Assembly: GCF_012726295.1 (NCBI RefSeq)
Contig: NZ_JABAOB010000001.1
Span: 682,001 to 746,000, forward strand
Reading direction: 5' to 3'
Origin: Chitinophaga sp. Ak27
GTDB taxonomy: Bacteria; Bacteroidota; Bacteroidia; Chitinophagales; Chitinophagaceae
DNA: 64,000 bases
Each line of letters begins with the position of its first letter. The first letter of the stretch is position 1. A program made the position numbers and the translations under genes. Shown here piece by piece: positions 26,833 to 36,544 of this stretch. The notes beneath the pieces are model-generated. The model saw only the letters and a list, made by a program, of their open reading frames with translations. It did not search any database and was not told where the DNA came from.

Positions 26833-28014
26833 TTAATTTAAAATAACCTGTCCGGGACGGACCTGGTAGGTAACTTGAGTAACGGCGCTCAGGTTATCCA
26901 GGAATATTTTGATGTCTTCATCTTTGTTCACACCGCCGGTAAACCGGAGGTCTACCAGGGAGGCGCTGTTATTCACCACTATGGACACGCCGTACCATCT
27001 TTCCAGTATTGCTTTGATTTCAGTGATGCCTGCATTCTGGAAGAAATAGCGACCTTCTTTCCAGGACAGCTCTGTGTCTGAATTTGTGTTGTGTACCTCA
27101 ATCCCATTGTTGCTGATTGTTGTAGCGGTGGTACCGGCTTTCAAGAGCATCTTTTGCTTTGCCGTCTGGATATTCACGGCGCCGCTTACCAATGCTATCC
27201 TTGTATGATTACTATCGTACGTATTGACATTGAATGCGGTTCCCAACACCTGTATATCACCGTTCCTGGTATGTACTATAAACATACGACCGGGATCTTT
27301 GGTTACGTCAATATAGGCTTCTCCGTTAACCCAGATTTCTCTTTTACCTCCAGAAAATGTTAGGGGCAGGGATATGATGGTATTGGCATTTATTTGCAGG
27401 TCCGACCCATCGCTTAGCCTAAGGTTAAAAATCTTGCCGGGTGGTACTATCAGCTGGCCGGTTCCATTCATCGCTGCGGGTGCTTTCACCAGGAGCCCTC
27501 CTGCGCTGCGATCGAACTGAATGCCGTACTGGCTGAAATGTGTCCTTTCGTCGTCCAGGTTGATACTCCTGCCATCCGGGAGTATCAGCCGGGTGTTTTC
27601 CTTGCCTGGCTGCGCCTGACCATTAACAGCTAGTTTGGGTTTAGCCGGGGCGAAATAATTCCCTTTGTATGCTAAAAGAATGATCGCCAATAACGCGGCA
27701 GCAGCTAATAAGGCTACTATGCCGCCTTTGGGGGATGCCAATATGGATAACGGCCGATGCCTTTTTCCTTCTATTACTGGTGCCGGTCTTTCGATGGGGG
27801 CTAATGGTTCCCATAAGCGATCATCATGGAGCCTGGCAAAATGGCTGTCGACGTCTTCATGAGCATAGCGCAAACAAAACTCCTCCCACCTGGCCTTTAA
27901 GGCCGGGTCGTCTTCCATCATTTCGTTTAAGCTGTTCAATTCCCGGTCGGGTAAAGCATTCGACAGCTTTAATGTGAAATAAATTTCTATTTCTTCCTCG
28001 GTAAGTTTACCCAT
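26833..28014 (-). CDS. FecR-family anti-sigma factor without adjacent sigma
   Basis: ATG 28014 (MGKLTEEEIEIYFTLKLS) gives 393 residues. There is a cytoplasmic N-terminus, a membrane segment (about 105-125, GIVALLAAAALLAIILLAY), a FecR domain with L-P-D-G-R-S-I-N-L-D-D and G-E-A-Y-I-D-V-T-K-D-P, and a C-terminal DUF4974 (GVSIVVNNSASLVDL). No ECF sigma gene lies beside it. It is divergent from the SusC gene at 28480, whose STN domain is its likely partner. Confidence 0.88.
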   Translation of the reverse strand: MGKLTEEEIEIYFTLKLSNALPDRELNSLNEMMEDDPALKARWEEFCLRYAHEDVDSHFARLHDDRLWEPLAPIERPAPVIEGKRHRPLSILASPKGGIVALLAAAALLAIILLAYKGNYFAPAKPKLAVNGQAQPGKENTRLILPDGRSINLDDERTHFSQYGIQFDRSAGGLLVKAPAAMNGTGQLIVPPGKIFNLRLSDGSDLQINANTIISLPLTFSGGKREIWVNGEAYIDVTKDPGRMFIVHTRNGDIQVLGTAFNVNTYDSNHTRIALVSGAVNIQTAKQKMLLKAGTTATTISNNGIEVHNTNSDTELSWKEGRYFFQNAGITEIKAILERWYGVSIVVNNSASLVDLRFTGGVNKDEDIKIFLDNLSAVTQVTYQVRPGQVILN

Positions 28015-28479
28015 GATATCTTTAAAAAACGCAGTACCCTTGTTAATCTTTACTCCTAAGCACAATCTATATATTTCATTTTCAGGGATTTGATGGCATA
28101 ACTAAAATGCGCATCAACCGCATAGGTGTTTACTAACTCAGATATGGCAATTTCACTAAATGTTTAAAGTTCTGGCTTAATAATGCCGCCCGATCCCCCA
28201 TAGTACAGCATATAGCGCATTCCAAAAGTTAACAGGGTTGTCAAGCTGGCTATAAGCGATAAAATTCTCTTCCCTATTTACTAACGAGATAAAACCAAAA
28301 ATGGTTTTTGGACGTACTTATTTAATTTGGTTAAAGGTTTGTTAAGTGATAGGCGGACAGGCGTAGCGGGCAGTTCACCTGGAAATGCTTTTTTACCAAA
28401 ACAAGTCAACTAAACTAACATTGTTACGCTGGTAGGGTTTTGAGATTCAACGGTGTTTCCACCACTTAATGTTTCATTT
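28015..28479. other. Divergent intergenic region, FecR / SusC
   Basis: About 465 bp, AT-rich. No gene or sigma-factor remnant was recognised in it. A hairpin AAAACCA/TGGTTTT at 28291-28308 lies in the middle. Promoters for the FecR and SusC genes must be here. Confidence 0.55.
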
Positions 28480-31400
28480 ATGATCATTTTTACCTATAGA
28501 GCATTTATTATAGGGATACTTTTTTTATTTACTTTTCATACAATGGTGGCCGTCCAGCAACCAGGAAGCAGGTTACCGGACGATATACCTGTCACCCTCC
28601 GTTTTACCAACGTTGAAATTGCGGAAATTCTGAACAGCATCCAACAGCAAACAGGATTCATCTTTTTCTATAGTAACAACCTGCTCAACAACAAAGAGCG
28701 CCGCACGATTAAAGTGAGCAAGGTTCCCTTGGAACAGGCCCTGACACTCATCCTTGACATAAAAAAATTCAGCTGGGTCATCGACCGGAAACATAAGTCC
28801 GTTCGTATTGTGAGCCGTGATGTCCAACGCCCCTCACCCACTATTGCAGCCTCCGACTCCAGTGCTACCAGTACTATCACCGGTCAGGTAACAGATAAAA
28901 CCGGTGCTCCCCTGATCGGCGCCACCTTACGTATAGCCGGTTCCGGTATCGGCACCCTGTCCGATGCTGATGGAAAATTCGCGCTCCAGCAAATACCTCC
29001 AAATTCGTGGCTGCAGGTTACCTTTACCGGGTTTGAGCAGCGGGAGCTCCTTATTACAGGCAGTCAACAGGACCTGCAAATAGATTTGACGCCCAGTCCC
29101 AGCGACTTAGGACAGGTAGAAGTGTTGTCTACCGGGTATCAGCAATTACCCAAAGAGCCGGCAACAGGATCGTTTGAGTACCTGGACCACCAATTGCTTA
29201 ACAGGAGTGTGAGTACAGACATCTTAAGCCGTTTGGAAGGCATATCGGGCGGCGTGCTCTTTAACAAAGCGGCCAACCGGGTGGGCTTCCCGGGAAATGG
29301 AGGTGATCCCGCCATCAGTATTCGGGGCAGAAGCACCCTTTTTGCTAATACGGCCCCACTTGTTGTCCTGGATAACTTTCCATACGATGGAGATCTTTCC
29401 AACATCAATCCGAATGATATAGCATCCATCACCATATTAAAGGATGCAGCAGCCGCCTCAATCTGGGGCGTTCGCGCCGGAAACGGCGTGATAGTACTTA
29501 CTTCAAAGATGGGACAACGCAATCAAAAGCCGGTTATCTCCTTCAACACCAATGTCACCGTGGCCTGTAAACCTGATGTGTATGCGATACCACAGCTAAC
29601 TACCAAAGCATATGTGGACCTGGAAAAATTTTGGTTTGACCATGGGAAATACGATATCCCTCTTTCGTATATACCCTATATGCAGCAATCCCCTGTTATT
29701 GATATCCTGGACAATGAAAAAAAAGGACGCATTAGCCATGCCGATGCGGAGCAGCAGCTCAACGCGCTTTCTTCCATAGATAGCCGGAGTGACTATTCAA
29801 AATATTTTCTCAGAAAAGCCATCTATCAGCAATATGCCCTGAATATGTCTGGTGGCAGTCAAAATGACCAATACTATCTATCTGGTGGTTTTGACAGGAA
29901 CCTGAACAGCGCTGTGCCCGACAATTATAATAGGTTTACCTTAAATGCTAAAAATACCTATAAACTATTACAGGAACGCCTGGAATTAACCAGCGACTTA
30001 TTTTTTACTAAAAGCCTGACACGCTCCCACCCTGCACGTTACAGCCCTTCGTATCCCTATGAAAAAGTTGTTGACAGTAAAGGAAATGCGTTACCAGTTA
30101 TACGGGACTTTCGCCAGGCCAGCAAAGACGAACTGTCCAACGCAGATTATCTTGATTGGAATTACTACCCGTTTAATGAACGGTTGAACGATAATAACAA
30201 AACCGATCTTTCTGACTACAGAATAAATATTGGGGTACAGTATAAAATTATTCCTACATTACTGAGCCTGCATATCAACTACCAATATCAACAAGGTAAT
30301 ACCGATCAAAATATCCTCATGGATCAGTCGAGCTATGCAACACGTCTGCTCATCAATGAGTTTACGCAGATTGATCCCGCTGGTAATATTACTTACCCTG
30401 TGCCGCTAGGGGCTATTTTTACCAATAACACTGTCAGCTATAAAAGTAATACAGGAAGGGTACAGCTTAATTACAATCAAACATTTTCAGCCAAACACCA
30501 GGTAACCGCCATAGGGGGGTTTGAAATAAAGGATTATAACAGTTTCAATCGCCGGACTACGCTGTATGGATACAATCCGGATAACGCGACTAACATTCCT
30601 GTTGACTATTTTACTTACTTTACCAGGCAATTTGATGGCAACCCGGACAGGATTCCCAATATGGATGGGCAGGGTGGTATTTCAGATCGTTTCCTGTCGT
30701 ACTATATTAATACTGCCTACACTTATGATTACAAATACTCATTTTCCTTCAGTCTCAGGAGGGATGAATCAAATCTTTTCGGCGTAAATGCCAACCAGAA
30801 GGGAGTACCGCTTTATTCGTCCGGCGTCAGTTGGTTGATAAGCAAGGAGAAATTCTATCACCTGGAAGCCATCCCCTACCTGAAAATCCGGGTGACACAT
30901 GGGTACAATGGTAACCTGAGTAAAAACCTTTCTGCATATACCACAGCCAAAGCGGATGGCCTCAACAATTATGGCGCCCCTCAACAGGTAATTATCAATC
31001 CACCTAATCCCGACCTGAGTTGGGAAAAAGTAAATATTCTCAATGCAGGACTCGATTTTGGTAGTAAGGGTAACAGGTTAAATGGAAGTATCGACTTTTA
31101 TTCCAAAAAAGGGGAGAACCTCATCGGCAATAGTCCGGTAGCTCCTCAAACAGGTAATACGCAATTCACCGGTAATACGGCCGATATGCTCACCAAAGGC
31201 ATTGATCTGACGCTCAATAGTATTAACGTAAAAGGCGTATTTACCTGGACCACCAACTTCCTGTTTAGCTATGCCAGGGATAAAATCACGAATTATAAAC
31301 TTCAGACAGGCGTAAATAACAGCTATATCCAATCAAACTACATTAACCCAATAGTAGGGCGCCCGTATTCGGCCATATTTGCCTACGCATGGGCAGGTCT

Positions 31401-31992
31401 CGACAACAACGGGAATCCACAGGGGATCATCGATGGAAAGATCAGTGAAGATTATGGCGCCATCTTAAACTCCACCAACCGGGAGGGCTTGATGTATAAA
31501 GGTCCGGCAAGTCCTTCTTTTTTTGGAGGTATTCGTAACAACTTTTCTTATAAGGGCGCCGAGCTGTCGTTTAACATTACATATAAAATGGGTTACTATT
31601 TTAGAAGAGGATCGTTCAATGCCACTAACGACAGCTATCAGCAGGCCGACTACGACAAGCGTTGGCAACATCCCGGAGATGAGAAAATGACTAACGTGCC
31701 CTCTCTGATATACCCGGCCGATGATCAACGGGATGCCTTTTATAATGGCGCTGAAATACTGGTAGAAAAAGGGGATCAAATCCGCCTGCAGGATATTCAG
31801 GTAGCTTATACGTTACTACGAAAAAACAACAGGTATCTGTTTAGCAGTATAAAAATATATGGATATGTTAATAACCCGGGAATCCTATGGCGTGCCAATA
31901 AACTGAAGCTTGATCCGGATTTCGTGGGAAATGGAGGATATGTCATGCCTACTCCCACAAGCTATTCTTTTGGAGCAACCGTCAATTTCTGA
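28480..31992 (+). CDS. SusC/RagA-family TonB-linked receptor with STN domain
   Basis: ATG 28480 gives 1170 residues (a GTG at 28453 would add nine). In order: signal peptide, STN domain (about 40-115, with TGFIFFYSNNLL), carboxypeptidase-regulatory-like domain (GQVTDKTGAPLIGATL), plug with S-I-R-G-R-S-T-L-F and T-I-L-K-D-A-A-A-A-S-I-W-G-V-R-A-G-N-G-V-I (the SusC signature), and a barrel ending S-F-G-A-T-V-N-F. It imports a polymer-derived or peptide ligand together with SusD. Its codon and base use is somewhat more AT-rich than the 37-48 kb region. Confidence 0.93.
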   Translation: MIIFTYRAFIIGILFLFTFHTMVAVQQPGSRLPDDIPVTLRFTNVEIAEILNSIQQQTGFIFFYSNNLLNNKERRTIKVSKVPLEQALTLILDIKKFSWVIDRKHKSVRIVSRDVQRPSPTIAASDSSATSTITGQVTDKTGAPLIGATLRIAGSGIGTLSDADGKFALQQIPPNSWLQVTFTGFEQRELLITGSQQDLQIDLTPSPSDLGQVEVLSTGYQQLPKEPATGSFEYLDHQLLNRSVSTDILSRLEGISGGVLFNKAANRVGFPGNGGDPAISIRGRSTLFANTAPLVVLDNFPYDGDLSNINPNDIASITILKDAAAASIWGVRAGNGVIVLTSKMGQRNQKPVISFNTNVTVACKPDVYAIPQLTTKAYVDLEKFWFDHGKYDIPLSYIPYMQQSPVIDILDNEKKGRISHADAEQQLNALSSIDSRSDYSKYFLRKAIYQQYALNMSGGSQNDQYYLSGGFDRNLNSAVPDNYNRFTLNAKNTYKLLQERLELTSDLFFTKSLTRSHPARYSPSYPYEKVVDSKGNALPVIRDFRQASKDELSNADYLDWNYYPFNERLNDNNKTDLSDYRINIGVQYKIIPTLLSLHINYQYQQGNTDQNILMDQSSYATRLLINEFTQIDPAGNITYPVPLGAIFTNNTVSYKSNTGRVQLNYNQTFSAKHQVTAIGGFEIKDYNSFNRRTTLYGYNPDNATNIPVDYFTYFTRQFDGNPDRIPNMDGQGGISDRFLSYYINTAYTYDYKYSFSFSLRRDESNLFGVNANQKGVPLYSSGVSWLISKEKFYHLEAIPYLKIRVTHGYNGNLSKNLSAYTTAKADGLNNYGAPQQVIINPPNPDLSWEKVNILNAGLDFGSKGNRLNGSIDFYSKKGENLIGNSPVAPQTGNTQFTGNTADMLTKGIDLTLNSINVKGVFTWTTNFLFSYARDKITNYKLQTGVNNSYIQSNYINPIVGRPYSAIFAYAWAGLDNNGNPQGIIDGKISEDYGAILNSTNREGLMYKGPASPSFFGGIRNNFSYKGAELSFNITYKMGYYFRRGSFNATNDSYQQADYDKRWQHPGDEKMTNVPSLIYPADDQRDAFYNGAEILVEKGDQIRLQDIQVAYTLLRKNNRYLFSSIKIYGYVNNPGILWRANKLKLDPDFVGNGGYVMPTPTSYSFGATVNF

Positions 31993-32008
31993 TACTTTAA
32001 TTCTCTCT

Positions 32009-33394
32009 ATGGCTAACTATAAAAAAAACCTGGTATTGTTGAGCTGCCTGCTTTTCGTTGCTTGTTCGAAAAGCGACTTCCTCGACAAAAAGCCCAATAC
32101 CAATATTGTGATTCCTGGTACTGTAGCTGATATGATCCAGCTATTAGACAACCAGAATATCTTCAGGTCAAATAGCGCTTCCCTGGGGATTATGTCAGGA
32201 GATGAATATTACTATGCCTCCGCTGATGTATACAATACGCTGGCAACAAAAACAGAAAAAAACTGCTATATATGGAACCAGGATATTTATAATGGCGAAA
32301 TTGCCATTCCTGACTGGAACCTACCCTATCAATCGATTTACTATTGCAATGCAGTACTGGAGCAGTGGGATCACCTGGCAACGGAGGAGAAAAACAGTGT
32401 GCCCGGGCAGTTTGTCAGGGGCGCTGCACTTTTTTTCAGAGGCTTCTCTTATTATAATCTTGTTTCTGTTTTCTCATCAGCCTATGATGAAAGCAAAAAA
32501 ACAACGGACCTGGGCGTTCCCTTAAAAGAATCGGCTAATATCAATGAAGTTAAACAGCGTGCAACGTTAGGAGATACATATAACCAGGTAATTTCAGACC
32601 TGACATCCTCCATAGGATACTTCTCCGGTACCTTTCCCGTACAGCACCGCAACAGGCCTTCCAAAGCGGCGGCTTACGCCCTCCTGGCCAGGGTATGTTT
32701 GAGTATGCGAAATTACGCCGGCGCTGCAAAATATGCTGATAGCAGTTTATCCTGTTATAACAAGTTAATTGACTACAATACACTGGATACTACTGCCAGG
32801 TATCCTCTCACCATTTACAACGATGAACTCCTATTATTAAATGCTACTGCCGTTTACTATGGGGCTGTTTTAACAGGATCTGCCTCCCTGGTGAGCATCG
32901 ACAGCAACCTAATTAACTTGTTTGATGACGACGATTTAAGAAAACCTGTTTTCTTCAGGAATGAAACAGGTACATTCATACCCAAAACAGTGTATGCAGG
33001 AAGCGGCTCATATCCCTTCACGGGGCTGGCCGTGGATGAAGTTTACCTGGTAAAAGCCGAAAGCGATGCCAGGACCGGCAGGTTAAACGATGCCATTGCC
33101 GCCATGAACACATTATTAGCAAAAAGATACAAGGCGGGCACATTTACGCCCATTACGCAGCAACCGCCCGATCAGCTATTACGCTCCATCCTGTTGGAAA
33201 GAAGAAAAGAATTGGTATGGAGAGGTACCAGGTGGACAGACTTGAAACGCTTAAACAAGGAAGGTGCAAATATTACTTTAAAAAGGGAGCTGGATGGTAA
33301 AACATTCACACTTTCCCCAAATGACCCTAAATATGTGATGCCCATTCCCATAGACGAAATAGCGATCAGCCATATCCAACAAAATATAAGATAG
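32009..33394 (+). CDS. SusD/RagB-family nutrient-binding lipoprotein
   Basis: ATG 32009 gives 461 residues. The lipobox is L-L-F-V-A-C19-S-K. SusD features are D-F-L-D-K-K-P-N at the mature start, V-R-G-A-A-L-F-F-R-G-F-S-Y-Y-N-L, the TPR-like helices with S-K-A-A-A-Y-A-L-L-A-R-V, and the C-terminal L-L-E-R-R-K-E-L-V-W-R-G-T-R-W-T-D-L-K-R and M-P-I-P. It starts 16 bp after the SusC stop. No glycoside hydrolase is nearby, and the next gene is a thiol protein. Confidence 0.93.
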   Translation: MANYKKNLVLLSCLLFVACSKSDFLDKKPNTNIVIPGTVADMIQLLDNQNIFRSNSASLGIMSGDEYYYASADVYNTLATKTEKNCYIWNQDIYNGEIAIPDWNLPYQSIYYCNAVLEQWDHLATEEKNSVPGQFVRGAALFFRGFSYYNLVSVFSSAYDESKKTTDLGVPLKESANINEVKQRATLGDTYNQVISDLTSSIGYFSGTFPVQHRNRPSKAAAYALLARVCLSMRNYAGAAKYADSSLSCYNKLIDYNTLDTTARYPLTIYNDELLLLNATAVYYGAVLTGSASLVSIDSNLINLFDDDDLRKPVFFRNETGTFIPKTVYAGSGSYPFTGLAVDEVYLVKAESDARTGRLNDAIAAMNTLLAKRYKAGTFTPITQQPPDQLLRSILLERRKELVWRGTRWTDLKRLNKEGANITLKRELDGKTFTLSPNDPKYVMPIPIDEIAISHIQQNIR

Positions 33395-33396
33395 TT

Positions 33397-34875
33397 ATGA
33401 AAAATTGCATACTATCAATTTTTCTGATAACTGCCTTATTACATAACGCCTTTTCAAACACCCCGGGAAATGGGGCTATCAACCTCAAAGTATTAATTTC
33501 TGATGCTTCACTTATTGGGAAAGATCTCCAGGTGGAGCAATATATCTATTACACGCCAGCTATTGTTGGAACATTTTGTAGCACCTTCACAAAAAAAATA
33601 ACCGGTAAAACGCTTTCCTTTTCTATTAAACAGGATCAGCCCTTTGCATATATCAGGATTGTGCCGCCGCCCCCTTACCTGGAGATCACCGATAAGTTAT
33701 TGCTGACCACGTCTGGAGATGATATTGCCATAAAACTGGACGGAGGGAAGGTTACTTTTATGGACGCCCCCCAATACCGATGTCAATGGGAATTGGCATC
33801 GGTGCCTCCCGAAACCACCTCCGAGATAACACCAGACGACGCCAGCACATTAGAAAGAAGATTCAAAGAACTGGACGGCGTAATGGCCAAGCAGCTGGCA
33901 ATACTTACGGGGTACAAGACGAAGATCGATCCCCGTTCGTGGGATGTGCTCGAAATGAATGCTGTATACAAAAGTAACTCAGATAAGCTCACCTATTTCA
34001 TATTTTACTTCCGGCAATCGAGGGATTCAATTATGCGAAGCAAAATGGCTGCAGTTATTGAAAAATTGATACTGAGTATCGATTCTGCAGCGGTGAACCC
34101 CTTAACAGCACTCAATTCATCTCCCTACCTATACTACCTGTATCTGAAGGAAAGATGCCGTGCAGAATCCCGTTATTTCAATAACGACCCCAATAGCGAT
34201 TATGGATTTAACGAATTACATTCCAGCTTTATGCATTACTATTCCAACGTAACGCGGGACAGGCTGCTAACCACATTAATATTTTCTACTAACTTTTTTG
34301 GAAAGATAAATTTACTGGATGTCCTGGAAAAAGATCTGCCCATCATTACAGATCCTCCTAGCAGAAGTCTGCTTGTAAATAAACGCAATGCATTGGGACG
34401 GGGGAAAAAAGCCTACCCATTCAAACTACCGGACGAACATGATCAATGGGTATCCCTCGATGACTTTAAAGGGAAGGTAGTTATACTTGATTTCTATTTT
34501 AACGGGTGTACCGGATGTGCGTTCCTTGTCAGGGCAATTGAACCCGTTTACCAGGAGTTCAGGAACCATCCCAATGTGGCTTTTGTATCTATCACGATCG
34601 ATTCATCTAAAGCGCTCTTCCTTGAGTCAGTAGCGTCTGGCATTTATACGCATAAAGGAGGCGTGAATCTATACACCAACGGGGAAGGAATGGAGCATGC
34701 CATCATAAAATATTATGGCATAACAGGATATCCGAAGCTTATCATCATTGGCAAAGACGGGAACATAGTTGATGGCGATCCGCCCATACCGACAAACAAT
34801 GGCTCCAACGCTGCTGATAAGCTAAGATCCATTATTGCCCATGCTATTGGTACTACCGACAGCCTGCAACGATAG
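33397..34875 (+). CDS. TlpA/thioredoxin-like thiol-disulfide protein
   Basis: A 492-residue secreted protein (signal ending L-H-N-A-F-S). The first 330 residues are of unknown fold. The last 150 form a redoxin domain starting A-Y-P-F-K-L-P-D, with C371-T-G-C374 as the active-site pair and the cis-proline motif G-Y-P-K-L-I-I-I. It begins 2 bp after the SusD stop and so belongs to the same transcript. SusC-SusD-TlpA triplets are common in Sphingobacteriia and Chitinophagia and suggest handling of a redox-active or cysteine-containing ligand. Periplasmic location is expected. Confidence 0.85.
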   Translation: MKNCILSIFLITALLHNAFSNTPGNGAINLKVLISDASLIGKDLQVEQYIYYTPAIVGTFCSTFTKKITGKTLSFSIKQDQPFAYIRIVPPPPYLEITDKLLLTTSGDDIAIKLDGGKVTFMDAPQYRCQWELASVPPETTSEITPDDASTLERRFKELDGVMAKQLAILTGYKTKIDPRSWDVLEMNAVYKSNSDKLTYFIFYFRQSRDSIMRSKMAAVIEKLILSIDSAAVNPLTALNSSPYLYYLYLKERCRAESRYFNNDPNSDYGFNELHSSFMHYYSNVTRDRLLTTLIFSTNFFGKINLLDVLEKDLPIITDPPSRSLLVNKRNALGRGKKAYPFKLPDEHDQWVSLDDFKGKVVILDFYFNGCTGCAFLVRAIEPVYQEFRNHPNVAFVSITIDSSKALFLESVASGIYTHKGGVNLYTNGEGMEHAIIKYYGITGYPKLIIIGKDGNIVDGDPPIPTNNGSNAADKLRSIIAHAIGTTDSLQR

Positions 34876-34906
34876 TATAGAGGTTACCTTTCGGTAACCT
34901 CTATAC
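34875..34906. terminator. Perfect 14-bp hairpin terminator
   Basis: Arms 34875-34888 (GTATAGAGGTTACC) and 34893-34906 pair exactly around a TTTC loop. The stem begins at the last base of the TlpA stop codon. There is no long T tract. It lies between convergent genes and probably serves both. Confidence 0.7.
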
Positions 34907-34917
34907 CCAGCCCGCTA

Positions 34918-35208
34918 TCAGGGCAAATAAATCTTATTAACATTCGTTTTTACCGAACCGCCGGCGGCTAAGATTTGTGTAGCCGTTGGCGTTACGCCTG
35001 CTCCGAAATCTACCGGAGAACTATAGGCACAAATCCTCGTAGATGAACTGGCGCAATTAGCTGCATCATAGGTAGTCGTTAATTTGGTATAGGTACCATT
35101 GTTGAGTAAATTAACATAGGTGTAGTCGATACGGTGATTGGCGGCATAGGCAGTAGCCAGGCCAACGAAAACGGCTGTAGCAGCCAGGGCAAATTTTACG
35201 ATTTTCAT
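34918..35208 (-). CDS. DUF6520-like small secreted peptide
   Basis: A 96-residue protein with a signal peptide (M-K-I-V-K-F-A-L-A-A-T-A-V-F-V-G-L-A, cleavage near A-Y-A). The mature peptide is about 73 residues and has two Cys (N-C-A-S-S-S-T-R-I-C), with repeated Y-T-Y/T-T-Y-D patterns. This matches the DUF6520 peptides often found beside MauE-like membrane proteins in Bacteroidetes. Its function is unknown. It lies downstream of, and on the same strand as, the MauE gene. Confidence 0.75.
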   Translation of the reverse strand: MKIVKFALAATAVFVGLATAYAANHRIDYTYVNLLNNGTYTKLTTTYDAANCASSSTRICAYSSPVDFGAGVTPTATQILAAGGSVKTNVNKIYLP

Positions 35209-35247
35209 GTTTGGAAACTTTTAATGATTAACGATAGTGATTGGACC

Positions 35248-35261
35248 TTACTTACAAGTAA
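35248..35261. promoter_or_regulatory. Inverted repeat TTACTT-AAGTAA
   Basis: TTACTTACAAGTAA, a 6-2-6 inverted repeat 40 bp upstream of the DUF6520 start and just after the MauE stop. It could be an operator. No regulator is known. Confidence 0.3.
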
Positions 35262-35296
35262 TATGTTAGATTTTATGCTCGATGTTATCAGGATGG

Positions 35297-35746
35297 TCAT
35301 ATCAATATGTTCCTTTCGTTTGTCCTGTCCTCTGCTGTTTCTCTCATCAACCAAAACGCCAGCCCAATCAGGAGCATTATAGCTATATTAAGTACCAAAT
35401 GCTGATTCCAGGTTAATGAAGAAATGAAGCCTCCACAAGTACAAGGGATCTTACCATAGTAGTTGAACTGTACTAACCCAATATATCCCGTGAATAACGT
35501 CATCAACATCAGGGATACATATAGCCCTATCTTTCTGGTGAATGGTATCACCAGCAGCATTACTGCCAGTATTTCTGTCGCCGGCACCGCATAAATAAGA
35601 AAGGTGCTAAACCAGGGAGCAAAAGGTTGGGCTTTCATCGTTAACACATACTCATGAAATTTCATCAGCTTACTGGCGGGAGTGTATACGAACAGGAATA
35701 CCAATCCCATGATAATCAGCTCCAGCAGTACTTGTTTCTTTTTCAT
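35297..35746 (-). CDS. MauE/DoxX-family redox-associated membrane protein
   Basis: ATG 35746 gives 149 residues (an ATG at 35770 adds eight). There are four membrane helices (about 8-25, 50-70, 75-95 and 115-135) with the conserved C-T-C-G-G motif in the loop after helix three (Y-Y-G-K-I-P-C-T-C-G-G-F). MauE-like proteins are linked to disulfide handling in the envelope. It pairs with the DUF6520 peptide downstream and faces the TlpA gene. Confidence 0.85.
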   Translation of the reverse strand: MKKKQVLLELIIMGLVFLFVYTPASKLMKFHEYVLTMKAQPFAPWFSTFLIYAVPATEILAVMLLVIPFTRKIGLYVSLMLMTLFTGYIGLVQFNYYGKIPCTCGGFISSLTWNQHLVLNIAIMLLIGLAFWLMRETAEDRTNERNILI

Positions 35747-36119
35747 TGCATTGTCTTTTGTCAATAGCATGTTCGTTTTAACATCAGCTGGATGAAGAGA
35801 GGAGAATAATACACATATCGCGTGACATCATTATTATGATCGCATTTTCGGTTTTCAATTACATAAACGGCATTCTCATGACCTGGTTTCCTTAACGGCA
35901 AATAGCCTCACTTCCGACATGATAATTTCAATGCAGAAGGAATCTTGCTGGACATAGTATAATTTCCCGATTACCTTTTATTGGATAATGTTGGCATTTC
36001 TTTGTGATGCAAAACTAAATTTTGCCACTGCGCTATTTTTGCAGCGAGTAAAAATTCATACTGGGGAAACGTGGCCTGGCGGCTTTTTACTTTTGATTCA
36101 AAAAACAACTCCTCATATA
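35747..36119. other. Intergenic region without recognised gene
   Basis: About 370 bp, AT-rich. It holds only short hairpins, for example GCAAAA/TTTTGC near 36008-36025. The open frames here are overlapping fragments without coding character. Confidence 0.5.
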
Positions 36120-36530
36120 TTACAGCCGCAAAGGCAACACAAACAATACAGGCACAATTCTTCCCGCACAGGAGCCGGGCTTCCATCTAGGCATCTTATT
36201 CACGGCTTTTACCAATACTCGTTCCGCTGGCGAATAGTCAGCCGGCGACTTATTCAAGATTCCTACAGCTATTACTTTGCCAGTTGTATCAATTACAAAA
36301 CGGCAGAAAAAGGTGAATTGCGACAGCTCTTGCTCAGGATATCTGAAATTTTTGACAAGGAACTTGGCTAACGCTACCTGCCCTCCCGGGTATTCCGGCA
36401 TGTGATCTACCTGAGTAAAAACGTTCATGCCTGCCAAAGTATCGAACTGATATAGGCATGCCTTTGTATTCGCGTTGCCATAGCCCACGTGTAGAAGGGT
36501 AGTTAATATTGCGATGATAGTTAGTTTCAG
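36120..36530 (-). CDS. Short TonB C-terminal-domain protein, probable CTG start
   Basis: The TonB-C fold is visible as M-P-E-Y-P-G-G, then F-L-V-K-N-F-R-Y-P, F-V-I-D-T-T-G-K-V and M-P-R-W-K-P-G. The frame is open back to an ATG at 36611, but those 27 codons overlap the upstream gene and read like noise. A CTG at 36530 stands 4 nt after AGGAGG and would begin K-L-T-I-I-A-I-L-T-T-L-L, a compact signal or anchor, giving 136 residues. It lacks a Pro-rich linker, so it may be a stand-alone periplasmic domain, not a full energy transducer. It lies 14 bp after a small membrane protein gene. Confidence 0.75.
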   Translation of the reverse strand: MKLTIIAILTTLLHVGYGNANTKACLYQFDTLAGMNVFTQVDHMPEYPGGQVALAKFLVKNFRYPEQELSQFTFFCRFVIDTTGKVIAVGILNKSPADYSPAERVLVKAVNKMPRWKPGSCAGRIVPVLFVLPLRL

Positions 36531-36544
36531 CGTTCCTCCTACAC

